Shown here one piece after another: positions 27,695-35,490 of a stretch of DNA of 64,000 nucleotides. The notes below the pieces were generated by a model that saw only the letters and a list, made by a program, of their open reading frames with translations, was not told the DNA's origin and ran no database searches. Position 1 is the first letter of the stretch; the number at the start of each line of letters is the position of its first letter. Source of the DNA: Phytohabitans houttuyneae. GTDB lineage: Bacteria > Actinomycetota > Actinomycetes > Mycobacteriales > Micromonosporaceae. The translations under genes were made by a program, and so were the position numbers. The DNA is taken from positions 1,736,997 through 1,800,996 of the forward strand of contig NZ_BLPF01000002.1 of NCBI RefSeq assembly GCF_011764425.1, given 5' to 3'.

Positions 27695-27773
27695 CCGGTC
27701 GCGCCCTTGCCGGCCGAGACTGAGGGCCGTGCGCGTTCGACGGACACGCACTCTCCGACGAGGAGGCGCGAAA

Positions 27774-28799
27774 ATGAGCTCAACCATCCGGCGCCACGGC
27801 GCCGCGCGGGCGATAGCCGCGATAGCCACCGTCTCGCTCGTCGCCGCCTGTTCCGACGGCGGCGGCTCCAGTGACGGCGGTGGTACCGCCGAGGGCTACC
27901 CGGACCAGAACATCACGATCGTGGTGCCGTTCAGCGCGGGCGGCCCGACAGACACCGTCACCCGCATGATCGCCGAGCCGATGGCCAAGGAGCTCGGCGG
28001 CAAGATCGTCGTCCAGAACGTGGAAGGCGCGGGCGGCACGGTCGGCGCGGGCGAGGTCGCCCGGGCCGATCCCGACGGGTACACCGTCCTGATGCACCAC
28101 ATCGGCATGTCGACGGCGCCGGCCCTCTACAAGAACCTCGACTACAAGCCGCTCGAGGACTTCGAGATGGTCGGGCTCGTCACCGAGGTGCCGATGACGA
28201 TCGTGGCCCGCAAGGACTTCGAGCCCTCGACCCTGCAGGAACTCGTGACCTACGTGAAGGCCAACTCCGGCAAGGTCACGCTCGCCAACGCCGGCATCGG
28301 CGCCGCGTCGCACCTGTGCGGCCTGCTCTTCCAGTCCGCGGCGGGCGTGAAGCTGCAGGAGGTCCCGTACGAGGGGACCGGGCCCGCGCTGACCGACCTC
28401 GTCGGCGGCCAGGTCGACTTCATGTGCGACCAGACCACGAACACCAGCGGTCAGATCTCCGCGGGCAAGGTCAAGGCGTACGCGGTCACCACGCCGGAGC
28501 GGGTCAAGAGCCTGCCCGACCTGCCGACGACGGCCGAGGCCGGGATGCCCGCGCTGCAGGTGAGCGTGTGGCACGGCCTGTACGTGCCGAAGGGCACCTC
28601 CCAGGAGGTCGTGCAGAAGCTGTCGGACGCGTTGAAGAAGGCGCTGGCCGACCAGGGAGTCGTGGACCAGATGGCCAAGCTCGGCACCGCGCCGGTGCCG
28701 GCCGAGGACGCCACGCCGCAGGCACACCGGGCGCACCTCGACGAGCAGCTCAAGACCTGGGCGAAGATCATCGCGGACGCCGGCGTCGGGGTCTCCTGA
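27774..28799 (+). CDS. tctC: Tripartite tricarboxylate transporter, solute-binding lipoprotein TctC
   Basis: 341 residues. The lipobox ends at Cys26 (SLVAAC), with a Ser/Gly linker after it. The family signature IVVPFSAGGPTDTVTRMIAE, typical of TctC/Bug proteins, lies just after the linker, and the pocket region NVEGAGGTVGAGEVARADPDG follows. The protein should capture a carboxylate outside the membrane and deliver it to TctAB. ATG at 27774 with AGGAGG 7 bases upstream. First gene of tctC-tctB-tctA and divergent from a two-component regulator, the arrangement known from tctDE-tctCBA. The actual substrate (citrate, other carboxylate, or aromatic acid) cannot be read from sequence. Confidence 0.93.
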   Translation: MSSTIRRHGAARAIAAIATVSLVAACSDGGGSSDGGGTAEGYPDQNITIVVPFSAGGPTDTVTRMIAEPMAKELGGKIVVQNVEGAGGTVGAGEVARADPDGYTVLMHHIGMSTAPALYKNLDYKPLEDFEMVGLVTEVPMTIVARKDFEPSTLQELVTYVKANSGKVTLANAGIGAASHLCGLLFQSAAGVKLQEVPYEGTGPALTDLVGGQVDFMCDQTTNTSGQISAGKVKAYAVTTPERVKSLPDLPTTAEAGMPALQVSVWHGLYVPKGTSQEVVQKLSDALKKALADQGVVDQMAKLGTAPVPAEDATPQAHRAHLDEQLKTWAKIIADAGVGVS

Positions 28800-28800
28800 C

Positions 28801-29261
28801 GTGGAGCGCCGACGGTCCTTTCCGGACGTCCTTGTCGGGGGATCTTCGTCCTTATCGGGGGGGCATTCGCGGTGGGGTCGCTCAGCTACGAGCTGGGCAC
28901 CCCACTGCGGATGGGTCCCGGGTACTTTCCCCTGCTCGTCGGCGCCATCCTGGCCGCGCTCGGGCTCGGCATCGTCCTCAAAGGACTCGTCGCCGGCGAG
29001 GTGGTGTCGTTCGGGACGGTACCGTGGCGGGCGGTCGGGGTCATCGTGCTCGCGCTGCTGTTCTTCGGGTTCACCGTGCGGCGCCTCGGTTTCGTACCGA
29101 CCTCGGCGGTCACCGCCCTGCTGACCACCTTCGCGAGCACCCGGGTACGCCCGCTCATGGCGGTGGCGGTGGCGGCGGGGCTGACCCTGGCGAGCACGCT
29201 CATCTTCGTCGTCGCGCTCCAGCTGCGGATCCCGCTGTTCGGCCCCTGGCTCCCGTTCTGA
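28801..29261 (+). pseudogene. tctB: Tripartite tricarboxylate transporter small membrane subunit TctB, one-base frameshift
   Basis: Small integral membrane subunit with about four membrane helices. GTG at 28801 starts MERRRSFPDVLVGG, and the normal continuation IFVLIGGAFAVGSLSYELGT is in another frame: a run of five G at about 28837-28841 should have six. The rest is typical: GTPLRMGPGYFPLLVG near the front, hydrophobic segments, ending FGPWLPF. Restoring one G gives about 153 residues, normal for TctB. A shorter in-frame start (GTG 28872) would lose the first helix. It follows tctC by one base, so it is the second cistron. Probably intact in the living strain; see the frameshift finding. Confidence 0.85.
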
Positions 29262-29281
29262 CCGGCATCCGGATTTGAGGC

Positions 29282-30787
29282 ATGGAACTCTTCGACAACC
29301 TCGTGCTGGGCTTCTCGACCGCCCTGCTGATCCAGAACATCCTCTACTGCTTCGTGGGCGTGCTGCTCGGGACGGCGGTCGGGGTGCTGCCGGGCATCGG
29401 GCCGACGGCGACGGTGGCGATGCTGCTGCCGATCACGTTCAGCTTCGAGCCGGTGACCGCCTTGATCATGCTGGCCGGCATCTACTACGGCGCCCAGTAC
29501 GGCGGCTCCACGACCGCCATCCTGATCAACCTGCCGGGCGAGTCGTCGGCCGCGGTCACGGCGCTCGACGGGCACGCGATGGCCCGCCAGGGCCGCGCCG
29601 GGCCGGCCCTCGCCGCCGCCGCGGTCGGCTCCTTCATCGCCGGCACGGTGGCCACCGTCGTCCTGGCCGTCGCCGCTCCACCACTGGCCAGCATCGCGCT
29701 GGAGTTCGGCCCCGCCGAGTACTTCTCGCTGGTGCTGTTCGGCCTGATCGTGTCGATCGCGCTGGCGCGCGGCACGGCGCTCAAGGCGCTGGCGATGATC
29801 GCGCTCGGCGTCGCCTTCGGCACCGTGGGGCAGGACATCTACACCGGCACGCCGCGCTTCGTGTTCGACCAGCGCGAGCTGTACGGCGGCATCGACTTCG
29901 TGTCGGTCGCCGTCGGCATGTTCGGGGTGGCGGAGATCCTGCGCAACCTGGAGAACGAGCAGACGCGCACCGCCGTGGTCAGCAAGGTCAAGAACCTCTG
30001 GCCCACCCGCGAGGACCGGCGCCGCATCGTCGGCCCGATCGCGCGCGGCACCGGCCTGGGCGCGGCGCTCGGCGTCCTGCCCGGCGGTGGGCACGTGCTG
30101 GCGTCATTCACCTCGTACGCCGTCGAGAAGCGGATCTCCAAGCGGCAGAAGGAGTTCGGGGACGGCGCGATCGAGGGCGTCGCCGGCCCCGAGTCGGCGA
30201 ACAACGCCGCCGCGCAGACGTCGTTCATCCCGCTGCTCACGCTGGGCCTGCCCGCGCATCCGGTGATGGCGCTGATGGTCGGCGCGTTCATCGTGCACGG
30301 CATCACCCCCGGACCCAACGTGATCAACGACGAGCCGGAGCTCTTCTGGGGCCTGATCGCGTCGATGTGGATCGGCAACGCGCTGCTGCTGTTGCTGAAC
30401 CTGCCACTGATCGGCATGTGGGTGCGCATGCTGCGCATCCCGTACAACGTGCTGTTCCCCATGATCATGCTGTTCGCCGCGATCGGCACCTACTCGCTGG
30501 GCTTCAACGCCTACGACGTGTACGCGATCGTCTTCTTCGGCGTCCTCGGCTACATCCTGATCAAGTGCGGCTGCGAGCCCGCGCCGCTGCTGCTGGGCTT
30601 CGTCCTCGGCCCGCTGCTGGAGGAAAACCTTCGCCGGGCGCTCATCATCTCCCGCGGCGACGCCTCGGTGTTCCTGACCCGCCCGATCTCGGCGGCGTGT
30701 CTGGCGCTCGCCGCAGCCGCGCTGGTCATCGCCGTCCTGCCCGCGATCCGCAAGCGCCGCGAGGAGGTGTTCGCCGACGACGAGTAG
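29282..30787 (+). CDS. tctA: Tripartite tricarboxylate transporter large membrane subunit TctA
   Basis: 501 residues with about 12 membrane segments. Family signatures are seen: GVLPGIGPTATVAMLLPITF, IYYGAQYGGSTTAILINLPG and, in the second half, GVLPGGGHVLASF with PESANNAAAQTSFIPLLTLG. This is the main ion-coupled translocation subunit working with TctB and the binding protein TctC. ATG at 29282, 20 bases after the tctB stop. Full length. Third gene of the operon; nothing co-directional follows closely. Confidence 0.95.
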   Translation: MELFDNLVLGFSTALLIQNILYCFVGVLLGTAVGVLPGIGPTATVAMLLPITFSFEPVTALIMLAGIYYGAQYGGSTTAILINLPGESSAAVTALDGHAMARQGRAGPALAAAAVGSFIAGTVATVVLAVAAPPLASIALEFGPAEYFSLVLFGLIVSIALARGTALKALAMIALGVAFGTVGQDIYTGTPRFVFDQRELYGGIDFVSVAVGMFGVAEILRNLENEQTRTAVVSKVKNLWPTREDRRRIVGPIARGTGLGAALGVLPGGGHVLASFTSYAVEKRISKRQKEFGDGAIEGVAGPESANNAAAQTSFIPLLTLGLPAHPVMALMVGAFIVHGITPGPNVINDEPELFWGLIASMWIGNALLLLLNLPLIGMWVRMLRIPYNVLFPMIMLFAAIGTYSLGFNAYDVYAIVFFGVLGYILIKCGCEPAPLLLGFVLGPLLEENLRRALIISRGDASVFLTRPISAACLALAAAALVIAVLPAIRKRREEVFADDE

Positions 30788-31063
30788 GGACCGTGCGTTC
30801 CTTCCAGCAAATTTGCCCCGGTCCGCGCCACTTGCGGACCGTTTGCTCCCGCGGGCACCGCTGCGGTCGGCGGCTCGCCAGGGCTCGCCGAGATCCCCGA
30901 CCTCCGCTGCCGGGTCCGCGGTCGGGGTAGCGGGCGAGGCGGCGGAATCTCCCGGGTCGCCACCGCCACCGGCGCCGCCGGCCACGCAGCTCGCGTTGCT
31001 GCGGTGGTGGCACGCGCCACGACAAGCCCGCCGCGGCGTCGCGGCCGCACCGTACCGCACCGG

Positions 31064-31069
31064 TAGCCT
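31064..31069 (+). promoter_or_regulatory. -10 box for the SnoaL-like gene, probably leaderless
   Basis: TAGCCT, 6 bases before the ATG at 31076, with no ribosome-binding site between. The 280 bases between tctA and this box show nothing else that I can support. Confidence 0.5.
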
Positions 31070-31075
31070 GGTGCG

Positions 31076-31450
31076 ATGGCTGACCAGGTCGACGAGCTGC
31101 GGGGCGCGGAGCGCCGCCTGCAGGCCGCCCAACTCGCCGCCGACGCGGACGCGCTCGACGCGCTGATCGATGACCGGCTCGTGTTCACCGGACCGGACGG
31201 CCTGCTCTACTCCAAACAGGACGATCTGGAGCTGCAACGCGGCGGCGGGCAGCGCCTCACCCGGGTCGACGAGGAGGACCTCGACGTGCTGGTGGTCGGC
31301 ACGACCGGCGTCACCTGGTTTCTGGGCACCCTGGCCGGTGTCTTCCGGGGCGAGGAGTTCACCGCGCGCGTGCGCTACACCCGGACCTGGACGCACACCG
31401 ACCACGGGTGGCGCCTGATCGCCGCACACGTCAGCCCGGCGCCCGCCTGA
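31076..31450 (+). CDS. SnoaL/DUF4440-like NTF2-fold protein
   Basis: 124 residues with the NTF2-like pattern of this family: N-terminal helices (LRGAERRLQAAQLAADADAL), DDRLVFTGPDGLLYSKQD, then long strands ending YTRTWTHTDHGWRLIAAHVS. Members include steroid isomerase-like enzymes and many ligand-binding proteins of unknown role. No catalytic residues can be assigned. Start ATG at 31076, probably leaderless. The stop lies 1 base from the convergent EEP-family gene. Confidence 0.85.
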   Translation: MADQVDELRGAERRLQAAQLAADADALDALIDDRLVFTGPDGLLYSKQDDLELQRGGGQRLTRVDEEDLDVLVVGTTGVTWFLGTLAGVFRGEEFTARVRYTRTWTHTDHGWRLIAAHVSPAPA

Positions 31451-31451
31451 C

Positions 31452-32225
31452 CTACCAGGTGATGTCGCAGACCACGGCGTGGTGGTCGGAGGCCTCGTAG
31501 CCGCCGGCGAGGGTGGCGCCGGCGCACTCGACCCGCTGACCGGCCTGGCCGGGGCGGACGAAGACGTGGTCGATCCGCTTGTCGATCAGCTCGTCGGCCT
31601 CCAGGGGCGCGTGCGGGTGCTTGGAGCTCAACGTGACCGCGTGCGGGTCGCCCGCGGCCGCGCTCCACGCGTCGACGAGGCCGGCCCGCGTCAAGGGGCG
31701 CAGCACCGCGCTGTCCGGAGCCGCGTTGAGGTCGCCGGCCACGACCACCGGCAACGCGCCGTCCCGCGCCGGGTCGGCGGCCAGCTTGGCGAGGGCGTGG
31801 GCCTGCGCGTGCCGGTCCGCCGCGAACACCGGCTCCCACTCCAGGCACGCGACGATCACGTGCAGCGGCCCGTCCGGATGGTCCACTGTGGCCTCCAGTG
31901 CGACCGGCGGCACCCGAAACCGCGCCGGCATCCGCACCGCCTCCGACGCGAGCACCGGCCACCGGCTCACCAGGCCCAGCCCCACCTCCACACCTTCGTG
32001 CTCGGGCGTGTGGGGCGCGGGCGGCAGCGACGGCTCCGCGTACGCCGCGTGGTAGCCGAGCGCGTCGGCCAGCTCGTGTGCCTGGCTCGTACCGTCGGCG
32101 CCCCAGACCTCCTGCAGGGCGGCGATGTCGGGCTCGACCTCGCGCAACGTGTCCCTGATGTACGGCTGCCTTTTCTGCCAGTCCGGTCCGAACCGCCACC
32201 ACAGGTTCCACGTCAGCACGCGCAC
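31452..32225 (-). CDS. Endonuclease/exonuclease/phosphatase (EEP) family protein
   Basis: 257 residues with the EEP metal-dependent phosphoesterase motifs: VLTWNLWWRFGP at the N-terminus (Asn), QEVWG (Glu metal ligand), GDLNAAPDS (Asp/Asn), IDHVFV (Asp) and the C-terminal SDHHAVV (Asp-His). It could act on phosphodiesters, nucleic acid, phospholipid or inositol phosphate; the family is too broad to choose. The GTG at 32225 is preferred because GGAG lies 6 bases upstream and the strand VRVLTWN follows at once; the open frame continues 35 codons further upstream without good coding character. No signal peptide, so cytosolic. Confidence 0.85.
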   Translation of the reverse strand: MRVLTWNLWWRFGPDWQKRQPYIRDTLREVEPDIAALQEVWGADGTSQAHELADALGYHAAYAEPSLPPAPHTPEHEGVEVGLGLVSRWPVLASEAVRMPARFRVPPVALEATVDHPDGPLHVIVACLEWEPVFAADRHAQAHALAKLAADPARDGALPVVVAGDLNAAPDSAVLRPLTRAGLVDAWSAAAGDPHAVTLSSKHPHAPLEADELIDKRIDHVFVRPGQAGQRVECAGATLAGGYEASDHHAVVCDITW

Positions 32226-32382
32226 CAGCCGCTCCAACCACTCGGGGCTACAGCCGGTGAAACCATACTCGTCTTCGCTGGATCCGGTGGGGGAGCGGGC
32301 GGCGATCTGCGCGGCCTTCGGGAGATCCAACCCCGAACCAGACGCGGGCTACCGCGATGCCCGTCGTGGTGAGCCTTCTTGG

Positions 32383-32430
32383 AGTCCGATCCGAGTTAGA
32401 TGTGAGCTGCCGCTGTGCCCGCGGTTGCCG
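32383..32430 (+). repeat. Repeat C, copy 1 (inside repeat B)
   Basis: Begins AGTCCGATCCGAGTTAGATG and ends GCCGCTGTGCCCGCGGTTGC plus CG. It matches 52313-52362 apart from a 2-base length difference and a few substitutions. It sits between two halves of an inverted repeat B, as if inserted. Confidence 0.75.
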
Positions 32431-32477
32431 CCCTCACCCTCCGCGGTCGCCGGCTCAACCCTGGAGCCCGCTCCGGC

Positions 32478-32525
32478 AGATCTTGGCAAGTTGGCGTCGA
32501 AATAACGCGCTAACTCACCAAGATT
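32478..32525. repeat. Repeat A, copy 2 (inverted)
   Basis: Reverse-complement orientation of 17450-17498: AGATCTTGGCAAGTTGGCG, then an AT-rich centre, then CTAACTCACCAAGAT. The flank GGAGCCCGCTCCGGC on its left is also shared with copy 1. Confidence 0.85.
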
Positions 32526-32798
32526 TCGAAGCTCACACCGCGTGCACCTGATCGACAGTCACCGATCGCGACGACGGCGCCGGAGGCTGTCGCACGGCAA
32601 GCAAACCCAACTCCGGGAAGTCGAGTGGTTGCGGTCCCGGATGGCGTCCTAGTAGGGCTCGCCACGATGTGGACGGGACTTGCCTACCCGAACTCGCTAG
32701 GGGCGAGGTGGGCGAATCCGTCCACAACCGAGCGGGGTGTCGCCGTTGCCGGCCACGGTCTGAACGGCAACGGGGGGTTGGGGTGAGCTGGGCGATTG

Positions 32799-32916
32799 CG
32801 GAGGGTGAGGCCGTGGGAGCAACGGTCCGGACCACGACGGACGCCGCGGTAGCCCGGATCTGTTCGAATTAGATCTTCTGAAACGGCTACCACGATCGCA
32901 CCCCACCCTGACGCCG
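32799..32916 (+). repeat. Repeat B, copy 4 (longest uninterrupted)
   Basis: 118 bases from CGGAGGGTGAGGCCGTGGGA to CACCCTGACGCCG. Positions 32820-32916 align gap-free with 17608-17704. It ends 2 bases from the stop codon of the cupin gene, mirroring copy 1 beside the dienelactone hydrolase stop. Confidence 0.85.
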
Positions 32917-32918
32917 AA

Positions 32919-33329
32919 TTAGACCACCCAGGCCGGGATGAGCTTGTCGGCGTCCGGAACGGCGCAGGTCGGTGCGACGGCGGTGCCGTCCAGGGTGTAC
33001 GCCCGCATGCCGGCCGGCGCCACGACGAGCGCGACCAACCCGTCCGCGGGCCGCGTGCGCACGCGCCGGGGCGTGTCGGCGGGGATCACCACCGTGTCGC
33101 CCGGCTCGACGGTGTGGGCCTGGTCGCCGACCTCGATGACGGCGGCGCCGCCCAGCACGGTCCAGACCTGCTCGGTGTCGATGGCGTGCAGCGGGCCCGA
33201 CTGGCCGGGTCGCATGTCCACCCGCCACACGGCCTGCCCGGCGCCGCCCTGTGTCGGGGAGGCCAGCGTGGTCATGACGGCGTTCGGCGTCTCGGTGCGG
33301 CGGCTCTGGGCGTGGCGGATGACAGGCAT
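32919..33329 (-). CDS. Cupin-domain protein
   Basis: 136 residues, a single small beta-barrel cupin: motif 1 is recognisable around GPLHAIDTEQVWTVLGGAAV (one His retained, Glu in EQVW), with GDTVVIPADTPRRVRT at the motif 2 region. Metal ligands are incomplete compared with enzymatic cupins, so it may be a binding or regulatory protein. It is divergent from a MarR regulator, and the shared 60-base region carries matching inverted repeats. This makes it the probable target of that regulator. ATG at 33329, with AGGGGAA upstream. Confidence 0.85.
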   Translation of the reverse strand: MPVIRHAQSRRTETPNAVMTTLASPTQGGAGQAVWRVDMRPGQSGPLHAIDTEQVWTVLGGAAVIEVGDQAHTVEPGDTVVIPADTPRRVRTRPADGLVALVVAPAGMRAYTLDGTAVAPTCAVPDADKLIPAWVV

Positions 33330-33345
33330 CGTCGGGTTCCCCTAA

Positions 33346-33389
33346 GTTAGACAACGTGGTTGTCTGGATGGTGAACCAGGTTGTCTAAC
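33346..33389. promoter_or_regulatory. Operator region shared by the cupin and MarR genes
   Basis: AGACAAC-GTG-GTTGTCT (33349-33365) is a perfect 7-base inverted repeat. A second half-site, GTTGTCTAAC (33380-33389), pairs perfectly with GTTAGACAAC (33346-33355). MarR proteins bind such short palindromes in divergent promoters; the second half-site touches the marR start codon. Confidence 0.7.
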
Positions 33390-33860
33390 GTGTCAACTGA
33401 CCCGCCCGGCTTCGAGCTGCCGCTGCAGCTGTTCCAGGGCTTCCGCGCGCTGATCGACGACATGCACGCCGAGCTGGCCCGCCAGGGGCACCCGGACATG
33501 CGCCCGATGCACGGGTTCGTCCTGCAGGCGATCGGGCGGGGCGGCACAAACGCCGTGCGGCTCGGCCGCAGGCTCGGCGTCTCCAAGCAGGCGGCCGCCA
33601 AGCACATCGACACGCTCGAACGTCTCGGCTACGTCAGGCGCGAGCCCGACCCCGCAGACGCGCGGAGCAGGATCGTGCTGCTCACCGAGCGCGGCGTCGA
33701 CGCGCTGACGCGATCCGCGCGGATCTTCGACGAGCTGCGCGCCCGATGGGCGGTGGTGCTGGGGGATGAGCGCCTGCGCGCGCTGGAGGCCGACCTTCGC
33801 AAGGTCGCGCCGCGCAGCGGCTTTCCGCTGGACATCCCCGGCTGGTTCGGCGGCCAGTGA
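33390..33860 (+). CDS. MarR-family transcriptional regulator
   Basis: 156 residues with the MarR winged helix: helices around MHGFVLQAIGRGGTNAVRLGRRLG, recognition helix SKQAAAKHIDTLERLGYV, and the wing REPDPADARSRIVLLTERG. The start is uncertain: TTG at 33381 lies inside the operator half-site, whereas GTG at 33390 begins right after it. No ribosome-binding site is seen for either, so a leaderless message is possible. It probably represses itself and the divergent cupin gene in response to a small ligand. Confidence 0.9.
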   Translation: MSTDPPGFELPLQLFQGFRALIDDMHAELARQGHPDMRPMHGFVLQAIGRGGTNAVRLGRRLGVSKQAAAKHIDTLERLGYVRREPDPADARSRIVLLTERGVDALTRSARIFDELRARWAVVLGDERLRALEADLRKVAPRSGFPLDIPGWFGGQ

Positions 33861-33909
33861 GCGGCACCGCGATGTGGCCGCCACCGGGAGCGGTGGCGAC
33901 CACAGCGGG

Positions 33910-34656
33910 TTAGTCGGTCATGTGGCGCTCGGCGTACACCTTCATCGCGTCACGGATGAACGCCGCGGTGCCCTCGCCGTACCGGTCGTAGTTGGCCGTG
34001 AACCGCGGGTCGGACACGTACATCTCGCCCAGCCCGATCAGGTAACCCTTCGTGGGCGTGGTCGTCGCGGACAGCCACTCGACGTGCCGCTCGGTGATCT
34101 GCTGCGCCTCCTCGCTGTCGGCCGCGCTGCCCGACTGGTGTGCCCGCCCGAAGTCCTCCGCGATCGCGACCTGCCGCTGCTGGAACTCGGTCCGCTGCTC
34201 CGCGGTCAGCGAGCGCCACCAGCGGTCGCCACGCTCGTACGCCTCACGGCCCCACCGCTCGGTCACCTCCTGCTCGTACCGGGTGTGGTCGAACCCGTCC
34301 AGGACCTCCTCAGCCATCAGCCGTTCTCCTCTCTGCGTCTTTCGGATGGTGGTTTTCACCGACTCGATCTGCCGCCCGATGCGGTCGCGCTCCTGCTCCA
34401 GCACCCGCAGGTGGGTGCGCAGCGCGGCCACCGGGTCCCGCTGCCCCTCCAGCACCTGGGCGATCGCGGGCAGGCCGAGGCCCAGCTCGCGCAGCAGCAG
34501 GATCCGCTGCAACCGCAGCAGGCAGTCCTGGTCGTAGTACCGGTAGCCGTTGCGCCCCACGCGGCTGGGCTCCAGCAGCCCCACGGCCCCGTAGTGGCGC
34601 AACGTCCGACTCGTCGTCCCCGCCAGCCGGGCGATGTCCTGGATCGACCACTCCAT
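33910..34656 (-). CDS. MerR-family regulator with TipAS-type effector domain
   Basis: 248 residues: MerR winged helix (1-70; SIQDIARLAGTTSRTLRHYG, GYRYYDQDCLLRLQRI), a coiled dimerisation helix (about 75-112), then a TipAS-like domain (about 125-245; EEAQQITERHVEWLS, GYLIGLGEMYVSDPRFTANYD). TipA of Streptomyces binds thiopeptide antibiotics covalently and activates its own promoter. An equivalent ligand-trapping Cys is not evident in the C-terminal domain here, so the inducer may differ. The ATG at 34656 has an excellent GGAGG site. The promoter (34691-34721) has the overlong spacer typical of MerR control, so autoregulation is likely. Confidence 0.92.
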   Translation of the reverse strand: MEWSIQDIARLAGTTSRTLRHYGAVGLLEPSRVGRNGYRYYDQDCLLRLQRILLLRELGLGLPAIAQVLEGQRDPVAALRTHLRVLEQERDRIGRQIESVKTTIRKTQRGERLMAEEVLDGFDHTRYEQEVTERWGREAYERGDRWWRSLTAEQRTEFQQRQVAIAEDFGRAHQSGSAADSEEAQQITERHVEWLSATTTPTKGYLIGLGEMYVSDPRFTANYDRYGEGTAAFIRDAMKVYAERHMTD

Positions 34657-34690
34657 CGCCGACCTCCTCCGATCTCGTACGGTGATTTCG

Positions 34691-34721
34691 ACGGTAGAGG
34701 TTGACGCAGCGTCAAAGTCAA
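34691..34721 (-). promoter_or_regulatory. MerR-type promoter with 19-base spacer and palindrome
   Basis: Minus strand: -35 TTGACT (34716-34721), exactly 19 bases, then -10 TACCGT (34691-34696). The spacer contains the perfect palindrome TTGACGCAGCGTCAA (34701-34715 as read on plus). A 19-base spacer with the operator inside it is the hallmark of promoters that MerR proteins untwist. Confidence 0.7.
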
Positions 34722-34748
34722 CGGTTCGCCGGCGAGTACGGTCTGAGC

Positions 34749-35420
34749 GTGATCGAGCCGACGCTGGACGCGCTGCACCCCGCCGAGCTCGCGCTGCGCG
34801 ACTGGGTGCGCGACCGGCTGGACGCCTCGATCGTGTGCGAGATGGCGGCGCTCGACTACGGCGTGCGGGTCGAGGAGTACCGGCAGGGCATCGAGGAGCT
34901 GCTGCTCGTGCGCCGGCTGCCGGCCGAGCTGCCGTGGACGCCGCGCGAGGTGCTGCAGCTGTCCAGCTACGCGCGGCCGGAGGACGCGCGCGGCCACGTG
35001 GCGCGGCTGTTCGCCTGCCTCGTGCTGGTGCGGGCGGACGACCTGCTGGAACCGGCGGGCACGCTCGCCACCCTCGTCGAGTCGGCGGTCGAGCTCGGCC
35101 CGGACGCGACGCAGGCCGCCGTGCGGTACCTCGCGTGGTGCCGCCGCCACGCGCCGGGCGCGTGGCACGACGACGCCGAGGTGCGGCCGTTCCTGACGCT
35201 GGGGCTGCTGCTGGCGTACCTGCTGGCGCCCCGCCCCGAGCCGGCCATCGTCGCCGCGCTGAACCGCGCCTTCGCGGACGAGGTCGAGGCGGCACCGCCG
35301 GCGGCGCTCAAGAAGACCGCCGGCGGTCCCGGGTGGCGGGCGTGGCAGCGGCTGGCGGCCCGCGCCAGGGCCGAGGGCCACGACCTCACGCTGCCCGAGT
35401 GGTCCGGGCCGGTCGGGTAG
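34749..35420 (+). CDS. Hypothetical protein
   Basis: 223 residues from the GTG at 34749, mostly alpha-helical and acidic, with no recognisable domain. Notable stretches are DWVRDRLDASIVCEMAALDY and YLAWCRRHAPGAWHDDAEV. No signal peptide or transmembrane helix. The ribosome-binding site is weak; the frame is open 48 bases upstream to a TTG inside the MerR operator, which is a less likely start. It is divergent from the TipA-like regulator, and its 5' end abuts the regulator's palindrome, so it may be part of that regulon. I do not recognise the family. Confidence 0.65.
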   Translation: MIEPTLDALHPAELALRDWVRDRLDASIVCEMAALDYGVRVEEYRQGIEELLLVRRLPAELPWTPREVLQLSSYARPEDARGHVARLFACLVLVRADDLLEPAGTLATLVESAVELGPDATQAAVRYLAWCRRHAPGAWHDDAEVRPFLTLGLLLAYLLAPRPEPAIVAALNRAFADEVEAAPPAALKKTAGGPGWRAWQRLAARARAEGHDLTLPEWSGPVG

Positions 35421-35490
35421 GCGCGGGTCAGACCGGCGCCTCGTCACGCAGCGCGGCGATCGCCGCGGCGGCCGGCCGGCAAAGGGTGGT

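Larger units (their letters stand above)
27462..27773. other. Divergent control region between response regulator and tctC
   Basis: No gene is seen. It contains an inverted repeat B core (27528-27584), a direct repeat pair (27647-27694), and the tctC ribosome-binding site AGGAGG (27761-27766), 7 bases before the ATG. Confidence 0.6.
32226..32918. other. Gene-free 690-base interval rich in modular repeats
   Basis: No gene is supported. It holds an interrupted inverted repeat B (arms at about 32346-32370 and 32430-32450) split by repeat C (32383-32430), palindromic repeat A (32478-32525), and a full repeat B (32799-32916). It is the densest repeat cluster in the window. A plus-strand frame near 32240-32350 (PVKPYSSSLDPVGERAAICAAFG) might be the tail of a lost gene. 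Confidence 0.55.

Noticed and set aside
30788-31063. Search for a gene between tctA and the SnoaL-like gene
   Set aside because: Only Pro/Arg/Ala-rich frames without start signals; nothing supported.
31452-32330. Longer start of the EEP gene at 32330
   Set aside because: The added 35 residues lack family similarity, and a well-placed GGAG points to GTG 32225.
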